A stretch of DNA of 64,000 nucleotides, taken from the NCBI RefSeq assembly GCF_008801815.1, contig NZ_VZOX01000005.1; one strand, written 5' to 3'. This DNA comes from Edwardsiella anguillarum. GTDB lineage: Bacteria > Pseudomonadota > Gammaproteobacteria > Enterobacterales > Enterobacteriaceae. Below are positions 27,245 to 35,614 of this stretch, one piece after another. The position numbers and the translations under genes were made by a program. Position 1 is the first letter of the stretch. Each line of letters opens with the position of its first letter. A model generated the notes under the pieces. That model saw only the letters and a list, made by a program, of their open reading frames with translations, had not been told where the DNA came from and did no database searches.

Positions 27245-27260
27245 TGTGATAGCACTCACA
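27245..27260. promoter_or_regulatory. CRP binding site
   Basis: TGTGA-TAGCAC-TCACA is a perfect match to both CRP half-sites with the canonical six-base spacer. It lies 52 bases upstream of the DUF1883-like gene on the minus strand. There is no convincing gene immediately to the right on the + strand. Confidence 0.75.
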
Positions 27261-27518
27261 TAAGTGAGTTTTCATAGAAGCAAAAGTTTGGCGATTAAAT
27301 AATGACCAAAATCAATCTTTGTGCAGGTATCATCGGGGTTACGCTGACGGTGCCAATAATAAGAAATGCTTATCAGGCTGCGCCGCATTGGTCTGGGGGC
27401 GTGGTTCGCTGCGGTGGTCTACGGAGAAGGTGCCGCTGAGCGGCCCGCGTTTCGCCATCCAACCGGGCAAGGGGAGCGTGCGGAGGGCCCCGGCGCTTTC
27501 GCGGAGCCCTCCCGACGG
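27261..27518. other. Intergenic, no gene seen
   Basis: Together with 27194-27260 this makes a 325-base gap between the DUF1883-like gene and kduD. A 45-codon + strand frame from ATG 27301 has no ribosome site. A GGAGGGC...GCCCTCC inverted repeat near 27481-27512 lies just after kduD but lacks a U tract. Confidence 0.5.
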
Positions 27519-28280
27519 TTAGCGGGCCAGCCAGCCCCCGTCGACGGCCAGGGTATAGCCGTTGACATAGTCGGATGCCGGAGACGAGAGGAAGACCACC
27601 GGGCCCATCAGATCCTGCGGCAGGCCCCAGCGCGCGGCCGGAATACGCTCCAGGATCTCCTTGTTGCGGGATTCGTCGCTGCGCAGCTGCTGGGTGTTAT
27701 TGGTGGCCATATAGCCCGGTGCAATGGCGTTGACGTTGATGCCGTGCTTGGCCCATTCGTTGGCCAGCAGACGGGTTACGCCCATCACCGCGCTCTTGGA
27801 TGCGGTATAAGAGGGCACCCGGATCCCCCCCTGGAAGGAGAGCATGGAGGCGATGTTGATGATCTTGCCGCCCTGTCCCTGCGCAATAAACTGGCGCGCC
27901 ACGGCCTGCGACAGGAAGAAGACGCTCTTAATGTTCAGGTTCATCACGTCGTCCCAGTCCTTTTCGCTGAAGTCGATGGCGTCTTGACGGCGAATGATCC
28001 CGGCGTTATTTACCAGAATATCGATATGACCGTAGGCGGCGACGGCCTGGGCCACCAGATCCGGGATCACCGCCTGATCGCGCAGGTCGGCGGTCAGGCT
28101 GACAAACTGGCGTCCCAGCGCGCGCACCTTTTCTGCGGTCTCCGTCGGCTCGACCACGTTGACGCCGACGATATCGCAGCCGGCCTGCGCCAGACCCAGC
28201 GCCATGCCCTGACCCAGACCGGTATCGCACCCGGTCACCATCGCAACTTTACCCTGCAGAGAGAATGTATCCAGAATCAT
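27519..28280 (-). CDS. kduD: 2-dehydro-3-deoxy-D-gluconate 5-dehydrogenase KduD
   Basis: KduD is an NAD-dependent short-chain dehydrogenase of 253 residues. It converts the product of KduI to 2-keto-3-deoxygluconate in hexuronate and pectin-oligomer catabolism. Visible features are the cofactor motif TGCDTGLGQG (about residues 16-25), NNAG near 90, the catalytic Ser in NIASMLSFQGG, YTASK (Tyr-x3-Lys) and the C-terminal NGYTLAVDGGWLAR. It is second in a two-gene unit, 65 bases after kduI, with AAGGA before the ATG. Control is expected from the KdgR-like site upstream of kduI. Confidence 0.95.
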   Translation of the reverse strand: MILDTFSLQGKVAMVTGCDTGLGQGMALGLAQAGCDIVGVNVVEPTETAEKVRALGRQFVSLTADLRDQAVIPDLVAQAVAAYGHIDILVNNAGIIRRQDAIDFSEKDWDDVMNLNIKSVFFLSQAVARQFIAQGQGGKIINIASMLSFQGGIRVPSYTASKSAVMGVTRLLANEWAKHGINVNAIAPGYMATNNTQQLRSDESRNKEILERIPAARWGLPQDLMGPVVFLSSPASDYVNGYTLAVDGGWLAR

Positions 28281-28345
28281 GCGTATTGTCCTTTAACTGG
28301 CGCGCCGGCATCCCCGCCGGCGTGCGGATGAATGAAAAATAACGG

Positions 28346-29182
28346 TTAGCGCAAATCGGTAATGGCGAGGTGGTCCATATCGTCAAAGACCTGGTTTTCT
28401 CCCACCATGCCCCAGATAAAGGTGTAGGCCTGGGTGCCGACGCCCGAATGGATAGACCAGCTGGGGGAGATCACGGCCTGTTCGTTGCGCATCACGATAT
28501 GCCGTGTCTCCTGCGGCTGCCCCATCATGTGGAATACGCAGCTGTCCGGCGCCATATTGAAATAGAAGTACACCTCCATGCGGCGCTCATGGGTGTGGCA
28601 CGGCATGGTATTCCACAGGTTGCCCTCCTCAAGCTCCGTCAGCCCCATCGACAGCTGACAGGTCGGCAGCACCTCCGGCACCATGTATTTATTGATGGTG
28701 CGGCGATTGCTGGTCTTGGCATCGCCCAGGGTCTGCGGAGAAACATCGGCCGGGGTTATTTTGCGGTTTGGGTAGTGGGTATGGGCCGGCGCGCAGTTGT
28801 AGTAGAACTTGGCCGGGCAGGTGCTATCCAGGCTGGCGAAATGCAGGACGCGCGCGCCCTGGCCGACATACAGGGCCTCACGTGGGCCGATCTCATAGCG
28901 CTCGCCGTCGATGTCGATGACGCCGGGGCCGCCGATATTGATAACGCCCAGCTCGCGGCGCTCAAGAAAATAGCCGACGCCCAGCTGCTTTCCCACCTCG
29001 TTGCCGATAGAGACGCTCTGCGTCACGGGCATGATGCCGCCGACGATTATGCGGTCGATATGGCTGTACACCATGGTATAGCGATCGGCGTCGAAGACGG
29101 TATCGATGAGAAACTCACGGCGCAGACCGGCGGTGTCGAGCTGCTTCGCGTGATCGCTGTGGATGCTTTGACGGACTTCCAT
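28346..29182 (-). CDS. kduI: 5-dehydro-4-deoxy-D-glucuronate isomerase KduI
   Basis: This 278-residue cupin-fold, zinc-dependent isomerase converts 4-deoxy-5-ketouronate to 2,5-diketo-3-deoxygluconate. The sequence includes MEVRQSIHSDHAKQLDTAGL, the IVGGIMPVTQSVSIG strand and the metal-ligand segment NTMPCHTHERRMEVYFYF. The C-terminal IWGMVGENQVFDDMDHL is also diagnostic. GAGGTAAAA precedes the ATG. It is transcribed ahead of kduD. No pectate lyase or kdgT lies nearby, so the genes here probably serve imported unsaturated uronates. Confidence 0.95.
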   Translation of the reverse strand: MEVRQSIHSDHAKQLDTAGLRREFLIDTVFDADRYTMVYSHIDRIIVGGIMPVTQSVSIGNEVGKQLGVGYFLERRELGVINIGGPGVIDIDGERYEIGPREALYVGQGARVLHFASLDSTCPAKFYYNCAPAHTHYPNRKITPADVSPQTLGDAKTSNRRTINKYMVPEVLPTCQLSMGLTELEEGNLWNTMPCHTHERRMEVYFYFNMAPDSCVFHMMGQPQETRHIVMRNEQAVISPSWSIHSGVGTQAYTFIWGMVGENQVFDDMDHLAITDLR

Positions 29183-29284
29183 TTTTACCTCGTTATGCTC
29201 AGTAACACCCGACGGGCTCAGGCATTGGGCCGATCCCGTGTGCTGATGAGGATCCTAACCCAATCCTGGCGGGGCTTCAACATA

Positions 29285-29306
29285 AAATGAAATGCTGTTT
29301 TAATTT
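29285..29306 (-). promoter_or_regulatory. KdgR-like operator upstream of kduI
   Basis: The sequence AAATGAAAT-GC-TGTTTTAATTT resembles the KdgR operator (AAATGAAACA, N, TGTTTCATTT) in both arms. It lies about 105 bases upstream of the kduI start. KdgR represses kdu genes in enterobacteria until 2-keto-3-deoxygluconate accumulates. One half-site for CRP (AATTGTGAT) lies just beyond it on the minus strand, but its partner half is poor. Confidence 0.6.
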
Positions 29307-29450
29307 TTTAGAATCACAATTGCATTTTTGTGATGTTCTCCGCGGGCAGCGGATCCGCAGGGCGCCAGACAGTGAATCGCGCAGAGGGGGCGGGGTATTT
29401 TTAGCAGTTGTGCCGTGTCTTGCTTTTGGGATAGCGGGGGCGCGTGGTGG

Positions 29451-29465
29451 TTTACAATAATTTAC
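29451..29465 (-). promoter_or_regulatory. CpxR box upstream of the first spy-like gene
   Basis: On the minus strand the sequence reads GTAAA-TTATT-GTAAA, a perfect CpxR tandem box with the five-base spacer. It ends 126 bases before the spy-like start. CpxR sites act in either orientation. Spy and CpxP are classic Cpx envelope-stress targets. Confidence 0.7.
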
Positions 29466-29591
29466 GTGAATGCGCTGTCATTAGCGCGCTGAGGGGGTAA
29501 GCTCACTCCATAGAGAGTTTCCGTGCGCATGAGGGCCGCCACGGGGGGGCATTCTGCGCAGTAAGACGCTGGACTCGACAAGGAGCAAAAC

Positions 29592-30107
29592 ATGAGAAAA
29601 TTGACGGTGATGGCGCTGGCGGCGTCGCTAGCGCTGAGCGTGGGGGCGGCCTGGGCACAGCCGCAGCAGGATGACGATACGCCGCCCTGCTGGCAGGACG
29701 GCGGTATGATGATGGGCTCGGGCTATCACCATATGATGTGGCGCGACGGCCATCATGGACGCTACCGCGGCGGTATGTTTGATGGGCTGAATCTCAGCGA
29801 CGCGCAGCGTCAGCAGATGCGAGATATCGCGCGCCAGTATGCCGCCCAGAGCGACAGCGCCGCCTGGCACGATGCCTTTAAACAGCGCCAGCAAATCATT
29901 ACCGGCGATAAATTTGACGAAAGTGCCGTGCGTGCGCAGCTGGACGCCTCGGGTGCCAAGCGCAATCAGCAGCTGGTTCAGCGTTTGAAGATGGAGCACC
30001 AGATGTACAGCGTGCTGACACCGGAGCAAAAAAAGGCCTTTAACGATAACGCCGAGCGCGGCCTGCAGCAGATGCAGCAATATCACGATCGCTGGATGCA
30101 TCAATAA
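29592..30107 (+). CDS. Spy/CpxP-family periplasmic chaperone (copy 1)
   Basis: This 171-residue protein has a cleavable signal peptide (MRKLTVMALAASLALSVGAAWA). A Met/His-rich segment (GGMMMGSGYHHMMWRDGHHG) precedes an all-helical domain with the two family LTxxQ-like motifs, NLSDAQRQQMRDIA (about residue 72) and VLTPEQKKAFN (about 142). Spy/CpxP proteins form a curved dimer that prevents aggregation of periplasmic proteins. A perfect CpxR box lies upstream. Whether the orthologue is Spy or CpxP cannot be decided by eye. AAGGAG precedes the ATG. Confidence 0.88.
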   Translation: MRKLTVMALAASLALSVGAAWAQPQQDDDTPPCWQDGGMMMGSGYHHMMWRDGHHGRYRGGMFDGLNLSDAQRQQMRDIARQYAAQSDSAAWHDAFKQRQQIITGDKFDESAVRAQLDASGAKRNQQLVQRLKMEHQMYSVLTPEQKKAFNDNAERGLQQMQQYHDRWMHQ

Positions 30108-30496
30108 ATTCAGCGGATGGGGGGAGCCTCGCCGCGGCGGGGCTCTGATCGGCTCCAGCGAATTATCGGGACAGTGTTGTATTTTTGACTGGATTAATTA
30201 ACCCTTTTCCTATTTAATTCTATTACCCCGCGCCTCGTTGGCTATTTTATTTACGGCGCGCCGGCTGATCGTGCCGGCATTGCCTTGCGCCGCGGGCGAG
30301 CGGTCGCAGGGGATAGCGCAGCGCAATAACCAGTTTTATCCCGACTCTTCATAATTAATCCATAATTAAGCTATTTCGCGTAATTCTGCTTTCAGTTATT
30401 TACACTGGATATAATTACTTGAACTCTTTTCCGCTAAATTTATTTCCAGGCACACGGCGAAATCACCGAACATAAATTGATACAGAGGAATTCTCA
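30108..30496. other. Intergenic region between the two spy-like genes
   Basis: A 389-base AT-rich gap. A good -10-like TATAAT lies at 30410-30415, about 80 bases before the second gene, though no strong -35 is spaced with it. I find no perfect CpxR tandem box here, unlike in front of copy 1, so the two copies may be controlled differently. Confidence 0.5.
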
Positions 30497-31051
30497 ATGC
30501 GTAAAATGACGGCACTCCTTCTTGCTTCGACTCTGGCTCTGGGCGTTGGCGCGGCGAATGCGGCCGATAGCACCGCCGCGCAGGTGCAGAATGGCATGGG
30601 CAATGGCATGGGTCATGATATGGGTAATGGCATGGGGCATGGTAATGGCGTGGGGACGATGCACCATCAAAATCAGATGATGCAGAAAAAAGGCGCCCGG
30701 CACGACGGCGGCATGCTGGCCGGGATCCAGCTGACGCCGGAGCAGCGCCAGCAGATCCGCGACATTCGTCTGCAGTTCCGCAATACGCACCCGATGCCCC
30801 ATAGCGTGGACCGCTTTAAGCAGATGCATCAGCTGGTTGCCAGCGATAAGTTCGATGAGGCGGCCGCGCGCGCGCAGATTGAGGCCAACAACAAGACGCG
30901 CAATGACGCGGCGCTGGCCAGGATGAAGATGGAAAACCAGATCTACAATCTGCTGACCCCGGAGCAGAAGACGCAGGTTAACCAGAATTTTGAAAAGCGC
31001 ATGCAGCTGATGCTGGATCGCCAGGGGAAAATGAGTCAGTCCCAGCAGTAA
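30497..31051 (+). CDS. Spy/CpxP-family periplasmic chaperone (copy 2) with Gly-Met-His repeats
   Basis: The protein is 184 residues with a signal peptide (MRKMTALLLASTLALGVGAANA). After it comes an unusual Gly-Met-Gly-Asn/His repeat tract (about residues 33-55: GMGNGMGHDMGNGMGHGNG) and then MHHQNQMMQ. The helical domain carries LTPEQRQQIRDIR (about residue 77) and LLTPEQKTQVNQNF (about 155). It is a paralogue of the upstream gene. The Met/His tract suggests metal binding, as in ZraP-like relatives, but that is inference. GAGGAATTCTCA precedes the ATG. Confidence 0.88.
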   Translation: MRKMTALLLASTLALGVGAANAADSTAAQVQNGMGNGMGHDMGNGMGHGNGVGTMHHQNQMMQKKGARHDGGMLAGIQLTPEQRQQIRDIRLQFRNTHPMPHSVDRFKQMHQLVASDKFDEAAARAQIEANNKTRNDAALARMKMENQIYNLLTPEQKTQVNQNFEKRMQLMLDRQGKMSQSQQ

Positions 31052-31093
31052 CCCTGACGCCGCGCTGAACAACGCCCCGTGCGGGGCGTCATA

Positions 31094-31127
31094 AACCCAC
31101 TGAACTGTGTTTTTCAGTGGGTTTTTT
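31094..31127 (+). terminator. Rho-independent terminator of the second spy-like gene
   Basis: An 11-bp perfect stem (AACCCACTGAA / TTCAGTGGGTT) is followed by six T. A smaller hairpin, CGCCCCGTGCGGGGCG, lies just before it at 31074-31089. Confidence 0.9.
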
Positions 31128-32227
31128 CATTGCTGGGGGATGCAAGGCCCCACCCGAGCCACCGTTGCGGATGAGTCTCCCGTAGGGGGAGTGCGTGAAA
31201 TCGCCACCGGCAAAAAATCCGGCGCGAGATGTGTGTAGGTCCTCTTTGTTGCATGGCGGCATGTTCTATTACGGGGTGCTGAGGGAGAATATTTCCGCCG
31301 TTGAGCATAAAATATGCCGTCGCACGTGTATTGCCTGAGCGTTAGGACGATTGGGTTTTACGCTGAGCAATATTTGCCGGTATGCGGCGTCATCGATATT
31401 AAATAACAGGGCGGAATGCTGGGTTTTGCTCTCCTGGATAACCTTATCCTCAATCGGAGTGATACGGCTCTCTCCGTTGTTGACCAAGGTTATACGCTGA
31501 CTCAGCATATTCTTCGTGAGAATAAGACCCAGGGTGCAATCATTTATTTATTCAGGATAATGGCCAGGTAGCCGTGGTCGCTTTAGTTGAATGATCAATC
31601 CGAAATGCCCTGTCTCGATGATTCCTGGCCGCGGGGAAAGGTCGTCAGCAAGCACACGCCACTCCTCCTCGTCATTCAATCCCTAATCCTATGACAATAT
31701 CCAACTGACGGACTCATCAAGGGGGAATCGCAGCGGTGAGCGCTCCACGCCCGAGGGGGGCTCCGTTTCCGTCCCCAAAAGCCAGATATTGCATGTTGCC
31801 GTTCCACGTCCATTCGGCGAGGGGGCTGCGGCGGCGAGTCTATCGGGTCGCGGCGGTGCGTCGGTATTACATTTCCCATTAAAACTAGCCGCGTGCCGCG
31901 CGCGGGCCATGGCGGCTGTCGCCATCGCCGGTACGCCCCGGCCCCTGCGGCGGCGGAAAAGGCGCCAGTTACGCCGTTCCGCTCGTCTAAGGCTTGAAAG
32001 CCGGACGCGCTCTACTCATACTGCTGACTGCGTCCCTTAATTCTCCGTCAATATCTCCGTCGCCTGCGGCCACGTGGGGGCATTAAGGGACTCGACGCGG
32101 GGTAGGGCCCCGTTTCGCCGGCGCGCGGGCTAAAGACGCTTCACGCGCCGGCGTGTGAAGCGCGTTCCGGGTGGCGGAGTCGGGCCCTTATCATCATTCT
32201 CCCTCTCTCTGTTTAAGGATATCTGTC
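31128..32227. other. Gene-poor stretch of about 1.1 kb before hinT
   Basis: No convincing gene. A 79-codon minus-strand frame at 31269-31508 (MLSQRITLVNNGESRITPIE) looks somewhat protein-like, reminiscent of the start of a winged-helix regulator. It has only a weak ribosome site and stops early, so it may be a remnant. Frames at 31676-32040 are compositional. A near-perfect 26-base inverted repeat lies at 32137-32162 (arms CGCTTCAC / GTGAAGCG, GC-rich centre) just ahead of the hinT promoter region. Confidence 0.5.
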
Positions 32228-32578
32228 ATGGCTGAAGAGACCATTTTTAGCAAAATTATCCGCGGTGAAATTCCCGCCGATGTGGTGTACCGGGACGATC
32301 TGGTCACGGCATTTCGCGATATTTCGCCGCAGGCGCCGAGCCATGTGCTTATCGTGCCGAATAGGCTGATCCCAACGGTGAACGATGTGCAGCCGCAGGA
32401 TGAAGCGGCGCTGGGGCGGATGATCAGCGCGGCGGCAAAAATCGCGCGCCAGGAGGGGATTGATGAGAACGGCTACCGCCTGGTGATCAACTGCAACCGC
32501 GACGCGGGGCAAGAGGTGTTTCATATCCATATGCATCTGCTCGGCGGTCGTCCGCTGGGGCCGCTGCTGGCGCGTTAA
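32228..32578 (+). CDS. hinT: HIT-family purine nucleoside phosphoramidase HinT
   Basis: The 116-residue HIT hydrolase cleaves adenosine phosphoramidates and lysyl-AMP. The histidine triad HIHMH lies near residue 101, after NRDAGQEVF and before LLGGRPLGPL. The N-terminus MAEETIFSKIIRGEIPAD is diagnostic. The ATG at 32228 behind AAGGATA is chosen; longer in-frame starts are spurious. It heads the hinT-ycfL-lpoB-thiK-nagZ-ycfP series found in other enterobacteria. Confidence 0.96.
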   Translation: MAEETIFSKIIRGEIPADVVYRDDLVTAFRDISPQAPSHVLIVPNRLIPTVNDVQPQDEAALGRMISAAAKIARQEGIDENGYRLVINCNRDAGQEVFHIHMHLLGGRPLGPLLAR

Positions 32579-32607
32579 CCGCGGCCCGACGCCGGGCAGG
32601 AGGAGGT

Positions 32608-33000
32608 ATGGCAGGGAATCGCAGTTGGGCTGCGCTGGCGCTGTTGACGCCGCTGTGGCTGGCCGGATGCGCGGCGCCGTCACGGATCCCGATCAACGCG
32701 GAGCAGCGTCTGGTGATGGAGCCGGGGCTGCTGGCGGCAGGCGTTACAGCCACCGCGCCGCAGATAACGGTGCAGGGGAGCGGACGCACCGCGCAGGCGC
32801 AGGTCAGCTACGGCGACGGAGAGGGCGGCGCGACGCTGCCGCTGCACTACCGCTTCTATTGGTATGACGCCCGGGGACTGGAGATCGCGCCCGCGCCGGC
32901 GCCCGCCCGTCTGACGCTGCATAGCGGGGAGCGGGTCAGGCTGACGTCGTTCAGCCGAGATCCGCAGGCGCGCCAGGTGCGGCTATACCTTTATGACTGA
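32608..33000 (+). CDS. ycfL: YcfL-family lipoprotein
   Basis: This 130-residue lipoprotein has lipobox LAGC and acylated Cys21. The DUF1425-like beta domain follows (LPLHYRFYWYDARGLEIAP, then RLTSFSRDPQARQVRLYLYD). A strong ribosome site (GGAGGAGG) precedes the ATG. In enterobacteria ycfL sits directly before lpoB, as here; its precise function is unknown. It follows hinT by 29 bases and was probably transcribed with it. Confidence 0.9.
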   Translation: MAGNRSWAALALLTPLWLAGCAAPSRIPINAEQRLVMEPGLLAAGVTATAPQITVQGSGRTAQAQVSYGDGEGGATLPLHYRFYWYDARGLEIAPAPAPARLTLHSGERVRLTSFSRDPQARQVRLYLYD

Positions 33001-33022
33001 GGGGTAAATAGGATTGAGCATA

Positions 33023-33622
33023 ATGATAAAGAGAACGACGGGGATCGCGCTGGCCGCGCTGTTGCTGAGCGGCTGTCAGGGGCTGCTGCCGCGCGGGGAG
33101 ACACCCTCTCAGCCGCCGGCGCCCACGACGCCGGCGCAGCCCAGCGTGGTGCCGACGCCGCCACCGCCGCCGCCGGCTGTCACCCCGGTACCCCAGCCGC
33201 CCAAGATGACCAGCGTGGACTGGCAGGGCAGCTTTGCGCCGCTGATCGATCAGCTGCTGGGCGCGCAGGGGGTCGAGGCCGGTAGCATTCTGCTGGTGGA
33301 CGGGGTGCAAAATAAAACCAACGGCCAGCTGAGTATGGCCAACGCCAGCGAGGTGCTGCGCAGCGCGCTGGCCGGTAACCCCCGTTTCCAGATGGTGTCG
33401 GCGGCGCAGCTAGCGCAGGCCAAGCAGCGCCTAGGGCTGGCGGCCAATGACAGCCTCGGATCGCGCAGCAAGGCGATCGGCTTGGCGCGGCAGGTGAGCG
33501 CCCAGTATGTGCTGTATACCACCGTCAGCGGCAATGTGCAGTCGCCGCGTCTGGCGATGCAGCTGATGCTGGTGCAGAGCGGGGAGATCATCTGGTCGGG
33601 TAAAGGCCCGGTTGCGCTCTGA
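33023..33622 (+). CDS. lpoB: Outer-membrane activator of PBP1b, LpoB
   Basis: LpoB is a lipoprotein that reaches through the peptidoglycan to activate PBP1b. The 199-residue protein has lipobox LLSGC (Cys18). A proline-rich disordered arm (about residues 28-65) is followed by the globular domain (VEAGSILLVDGVQNKTNGQL, KAIGLARQVSAQYVLYTTVSG, ending SGEIIWSGKG). The ATG at 33023 is preferred to the upstream TTG at 33014 because it gives a normal-length signal peptide. The arm is Pro-rich and long enough to span the periplasm. It overlaps thiK. Confidence 0.94.
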   Translation: MIKRTTGIALAALLLSGCQGLLPRGETPSQPPAPTTPAQPSVVPTPPPPPPAVTPVPQPPKMTSVDWQGSFAPLIDQLLGAQGVEAGSILLVDGVQNKTNGQLSMANASEVLRSALAGNPRFQMVSAAQLAQAKQRLGLAANDSLGSRSKAIGLARQVSAQYVLYTTVSGNVQSPRLAMQLMLVQSGEIIWSGKGPVAL

Positions 33623-34454
33623 TCCGCAGGCCATGCGGGCGGTGCTGTGCCGCCGCTTTCCCTCGCTGCCGGGTGCCGACTGGCAGTTTAGCCTGACGCA
33701 GGGGCTGAGCGGCGATAACTGGCGTGCGCAAAATGGTGACAGTGTCACAATTCTGCTGCGTCCGATAACGCCGCAGCGGCGCCATCTGGGGATCGATCGG
33801 CGCCGCGAGGGGCGGGCGCTGCGGATGGGCGCCGCGGCCGGGCTGGGGCCAACCTGCTATGGCACCGTTGATGGCTGGCTGCTGGCCGGCTGGCTGCCCG
33901 GCGAGACGCTGGCGCCGGGGACGCTGTCGACGGTGCAGCTGGCGGCGCTCGTCGCGTGCCTGCACCGCCTGCCGCCGCGTCTGACGTCGCGCTCGCTGCG
34001 TCGCTACTGCGCCGCCTACTGGTCGCAGCTGGCGCCCGGGCGCCGCGGGTTCCTGGCGCAGCGGGTGCACCAGCGCTGGCAGCGACGCCGTGAGCCGCGT
34101 CCGCTCAAGCTGGCGCTGCTGCATATGGATATTCACGATGGCAACCTGATCGGCGCCGACGGCGCCGTGGGACTGATCGACTGGGAGTATGCCGCCAGCG
34201 GCGATATCGCGCTGGATTTGGCGGCGCTGAGCCGTAACTATGCCCTGGACGGGGCCGGGCGGGCCGAGCTGGTCGCGGCCTACTGTCGTCAGGGGGGCTA
34301 CCGTGACGCCGCGCGTCTGCTGCATCAACTGAATCGCTGGCTGGGCTGGGTGGACTATATGGCCTGGCTGTGGTTTGAGCTGCGCTGGCAGCAGACCCAA
34401 CAACCTATTTACCGGCGGCAGGCCGATGTCCTGCTGCGCAATTTAACCCAATAA
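33612..34454 (+). CDS. thiK: Thiamine kinase ThiK
   Basis: ThiK is an aminoglycoside-phosphotransferase-fold kinase that phosphorylates thiamine for salvage. Kinase motifs are present: LLHMDIHDGNLIG (catalytic Asp and Asn, about residue 173) and LIDWEYA (metal-binding Asp, about 191). The full frame of 280 residues starts at a TTG overlapping lpoB; an ATG at 33633 would give 273 residues and is equally plausible. Sequence is diverged from the E. coli protein, but motifs and gene order support the assignment. Confidence 0.88.
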   Translation: MRSDPQAMRAVLCRRFPSLPGADWQFSLTQGLSGDNWRAQNGDSVTILLRPITPQRRHLGIDRRREGRALRMGAAAGLGPTCYGTVDGWLLAGWLPGETLAPGTLSTVQLAALVACLHRLPPRLTSRSLRRYCAAYWSQLAPGRRGFLAQRVHQRWQRRREPRPLKLALLHMDIHDGNLIGADGAVGLIDWEYAASGDIALDLAALSRNYALDGAGRAELVAAYCRQGGYRDAARLLHQLNRWLGWVDYMAWLWFELRWQQTQQPIYRRQADVLLRNLTQ

Positions 34455-34493
34455 TCCATGCGGCGCACGGCGCCGCGAGAGAGGAGACGTCGT

Positions 34494-35516
34494 GTGGGCC
34501 CTGTAATGCTGGATGTCGCCGGCCATGCGCTGGATGCCGAGGAGCGAGAGATCCTGGACCATCCGTTGGTCGGTGGCGTGATCCTGTTTAGCCGTAATTT
34601 TGACGATCCGGCACAGCTGCGTGAGCTGGTGCGCCAAATCCGCCAGGCGGCGCGCCACCCTTTGCTGGTGACCGTCGATCAGGAGGGGGGACGGGTGCAG
34701 CGCTTCCATCAGGGGTTTACCCGCCTGCCGGCGGCGCAGTCCTATGCCGCGCTCAATGCGCCGCAGGAGGCGCAGCGTCTGGCGCTGGAGGGCGGCTGGC
34801 TGATGGCCTGCGAGATGATCGCCATGGATATCGATCTGAGCTTTGCTCCGGTGCTGGATTTGGGACACGGCAGCGCTGCCATCGGCGAGCGTGCGTTTCA
34901 CCGGGAGGCGGAGAGCGCCATTCCGCTGGCGCAGGCGTTTATCGACGGGATGCACCAGGCGGGAATGAAGGCGACCGGCAAGCATTTCCCGGGGCACGGT
35001 AAGGTGAGCGCGGACTCCCATAAGGAGACGCCGATCGACGAGCGCCCGCTGGCGCAAATCGTTGAGCATGATATGGTTATTTTCAAGACGCTGAATGCGT
35101 GCGCCAGGCTGGACGCGGTCATGCCGGCCCACGTGATCTACTCACAGGCGGACTCCCGCCCGGCCAGCGGCTCACCCTACTGGCTGCAGCAGGTGCTGCG
35201 TCAGACCCTGGGCTTCGAGGGGGTGATCTTCTCGGACGATCTGTCGATGAACGGGGCCGCGGTGATGGGCAGCTATGCGCAGCGGGCGCAGGCGTCTCTG
35301 GACGCCGGCTGTGATATGGTGCTGGTATGCAATAACCGCCAGGGTGCGATCAGCGTGCTGGACCATCTGTCTGCCGCCGGGTCGCCGCGCATCGAGCGTC
35401 TGCGTCACCGCGGCCAGGTCGATCGCGAGGGGCTGATGGGCAGCGCGCGCTGGAAGCAGGCGCATCAGGATTTGCAACGCTTACACCAGCGCTGGGAGGA
35501 GGCCAAACAGGCCTGA
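34494..35516 (+). CDS. nagZ: Beta-N-acetylglucosaminidase NagZ
   Basis: This 340-residue family GH3 enzyme removes GlcNAc from anhydro-muropeptides during cell-wall recycling in the cytoplasm. Key motifs are VTVDQEGGRVQRF, the catalytic-loop KHFPGHGKVSADSHKE and the nucleophile region FSDDLSMNGAA. The start is the GTG at 34494, which gives the expected MGPVMLDV and has GAGGAG at 34480. The longer frame from 34458 adds an Arg-rich, non-homologous leader and is rejected. AmpR-linked beta-lactamase induction depends on this enzyme in other enterics. Confidence 0.95.
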   Translation: MGPVMLDVAGHALDAEEREILDHPLVGGVILFSRNFDDPAQLRELVRQIRQAARHPLLVTVDQEGGRVQRFHQGFTRLPAAQSYAALNAPQEAQRLALEGGWLMACEMIAMDIDLSFAPVLDLGHGSAAIGERAFHREAESAIPLAQAFIDGMHQAGMKATGKHFPGHGKVSADSHKETPIDERPLAQIVEHDMVIFKTLNACARLDAVMPAHVIYSQADSRPASGSPYWLQQVLRQTLGFEGVIFSDDLSMNGAAVMGSYAQRAQASLDAGCDMVLVCNNRQGAISVLDHLSAAGSPRIERLRHRGQVDREGLMGSARWKQAHQDLQRLHQRWEEAKQA

Positions 35517-35614
35517 GATCCGGCGCCGGATAACCTCATTGGGTGCAGGACCGCCGCATATCAAGGTGACCTGCGGCGTGGATGACACGTGCGGGAGACC
35601 GCTTAGGGAGACGT

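Larger units (their letters stand above)
29183..29591. other. Divergent regulatory region between kduI and the first spy-like gene
   Basis: This 409-base gap contains the KdgR-like operator near kduI and the CpxR box near the spy-like gene, both listed separately. No gene is seen in it. Confidence 0.7.

Noticed and set aside
27301..27438. 45-codon plus-strand frame beside the CRP site
   Set aside because: No ribosome site and overlaps GC-rich non-coding-like sequence.
27366..28331. 321-codon plus-strand frame covering kduD
   Set aside because: It is the complement of kduD, whose dehydrogenase motifs are all on the minus strand.
30108..30496. Second CpxR box between the spy-like genes
   Set aside because: Single TTTAC motifs occur, but none is paired at five-base spacing.
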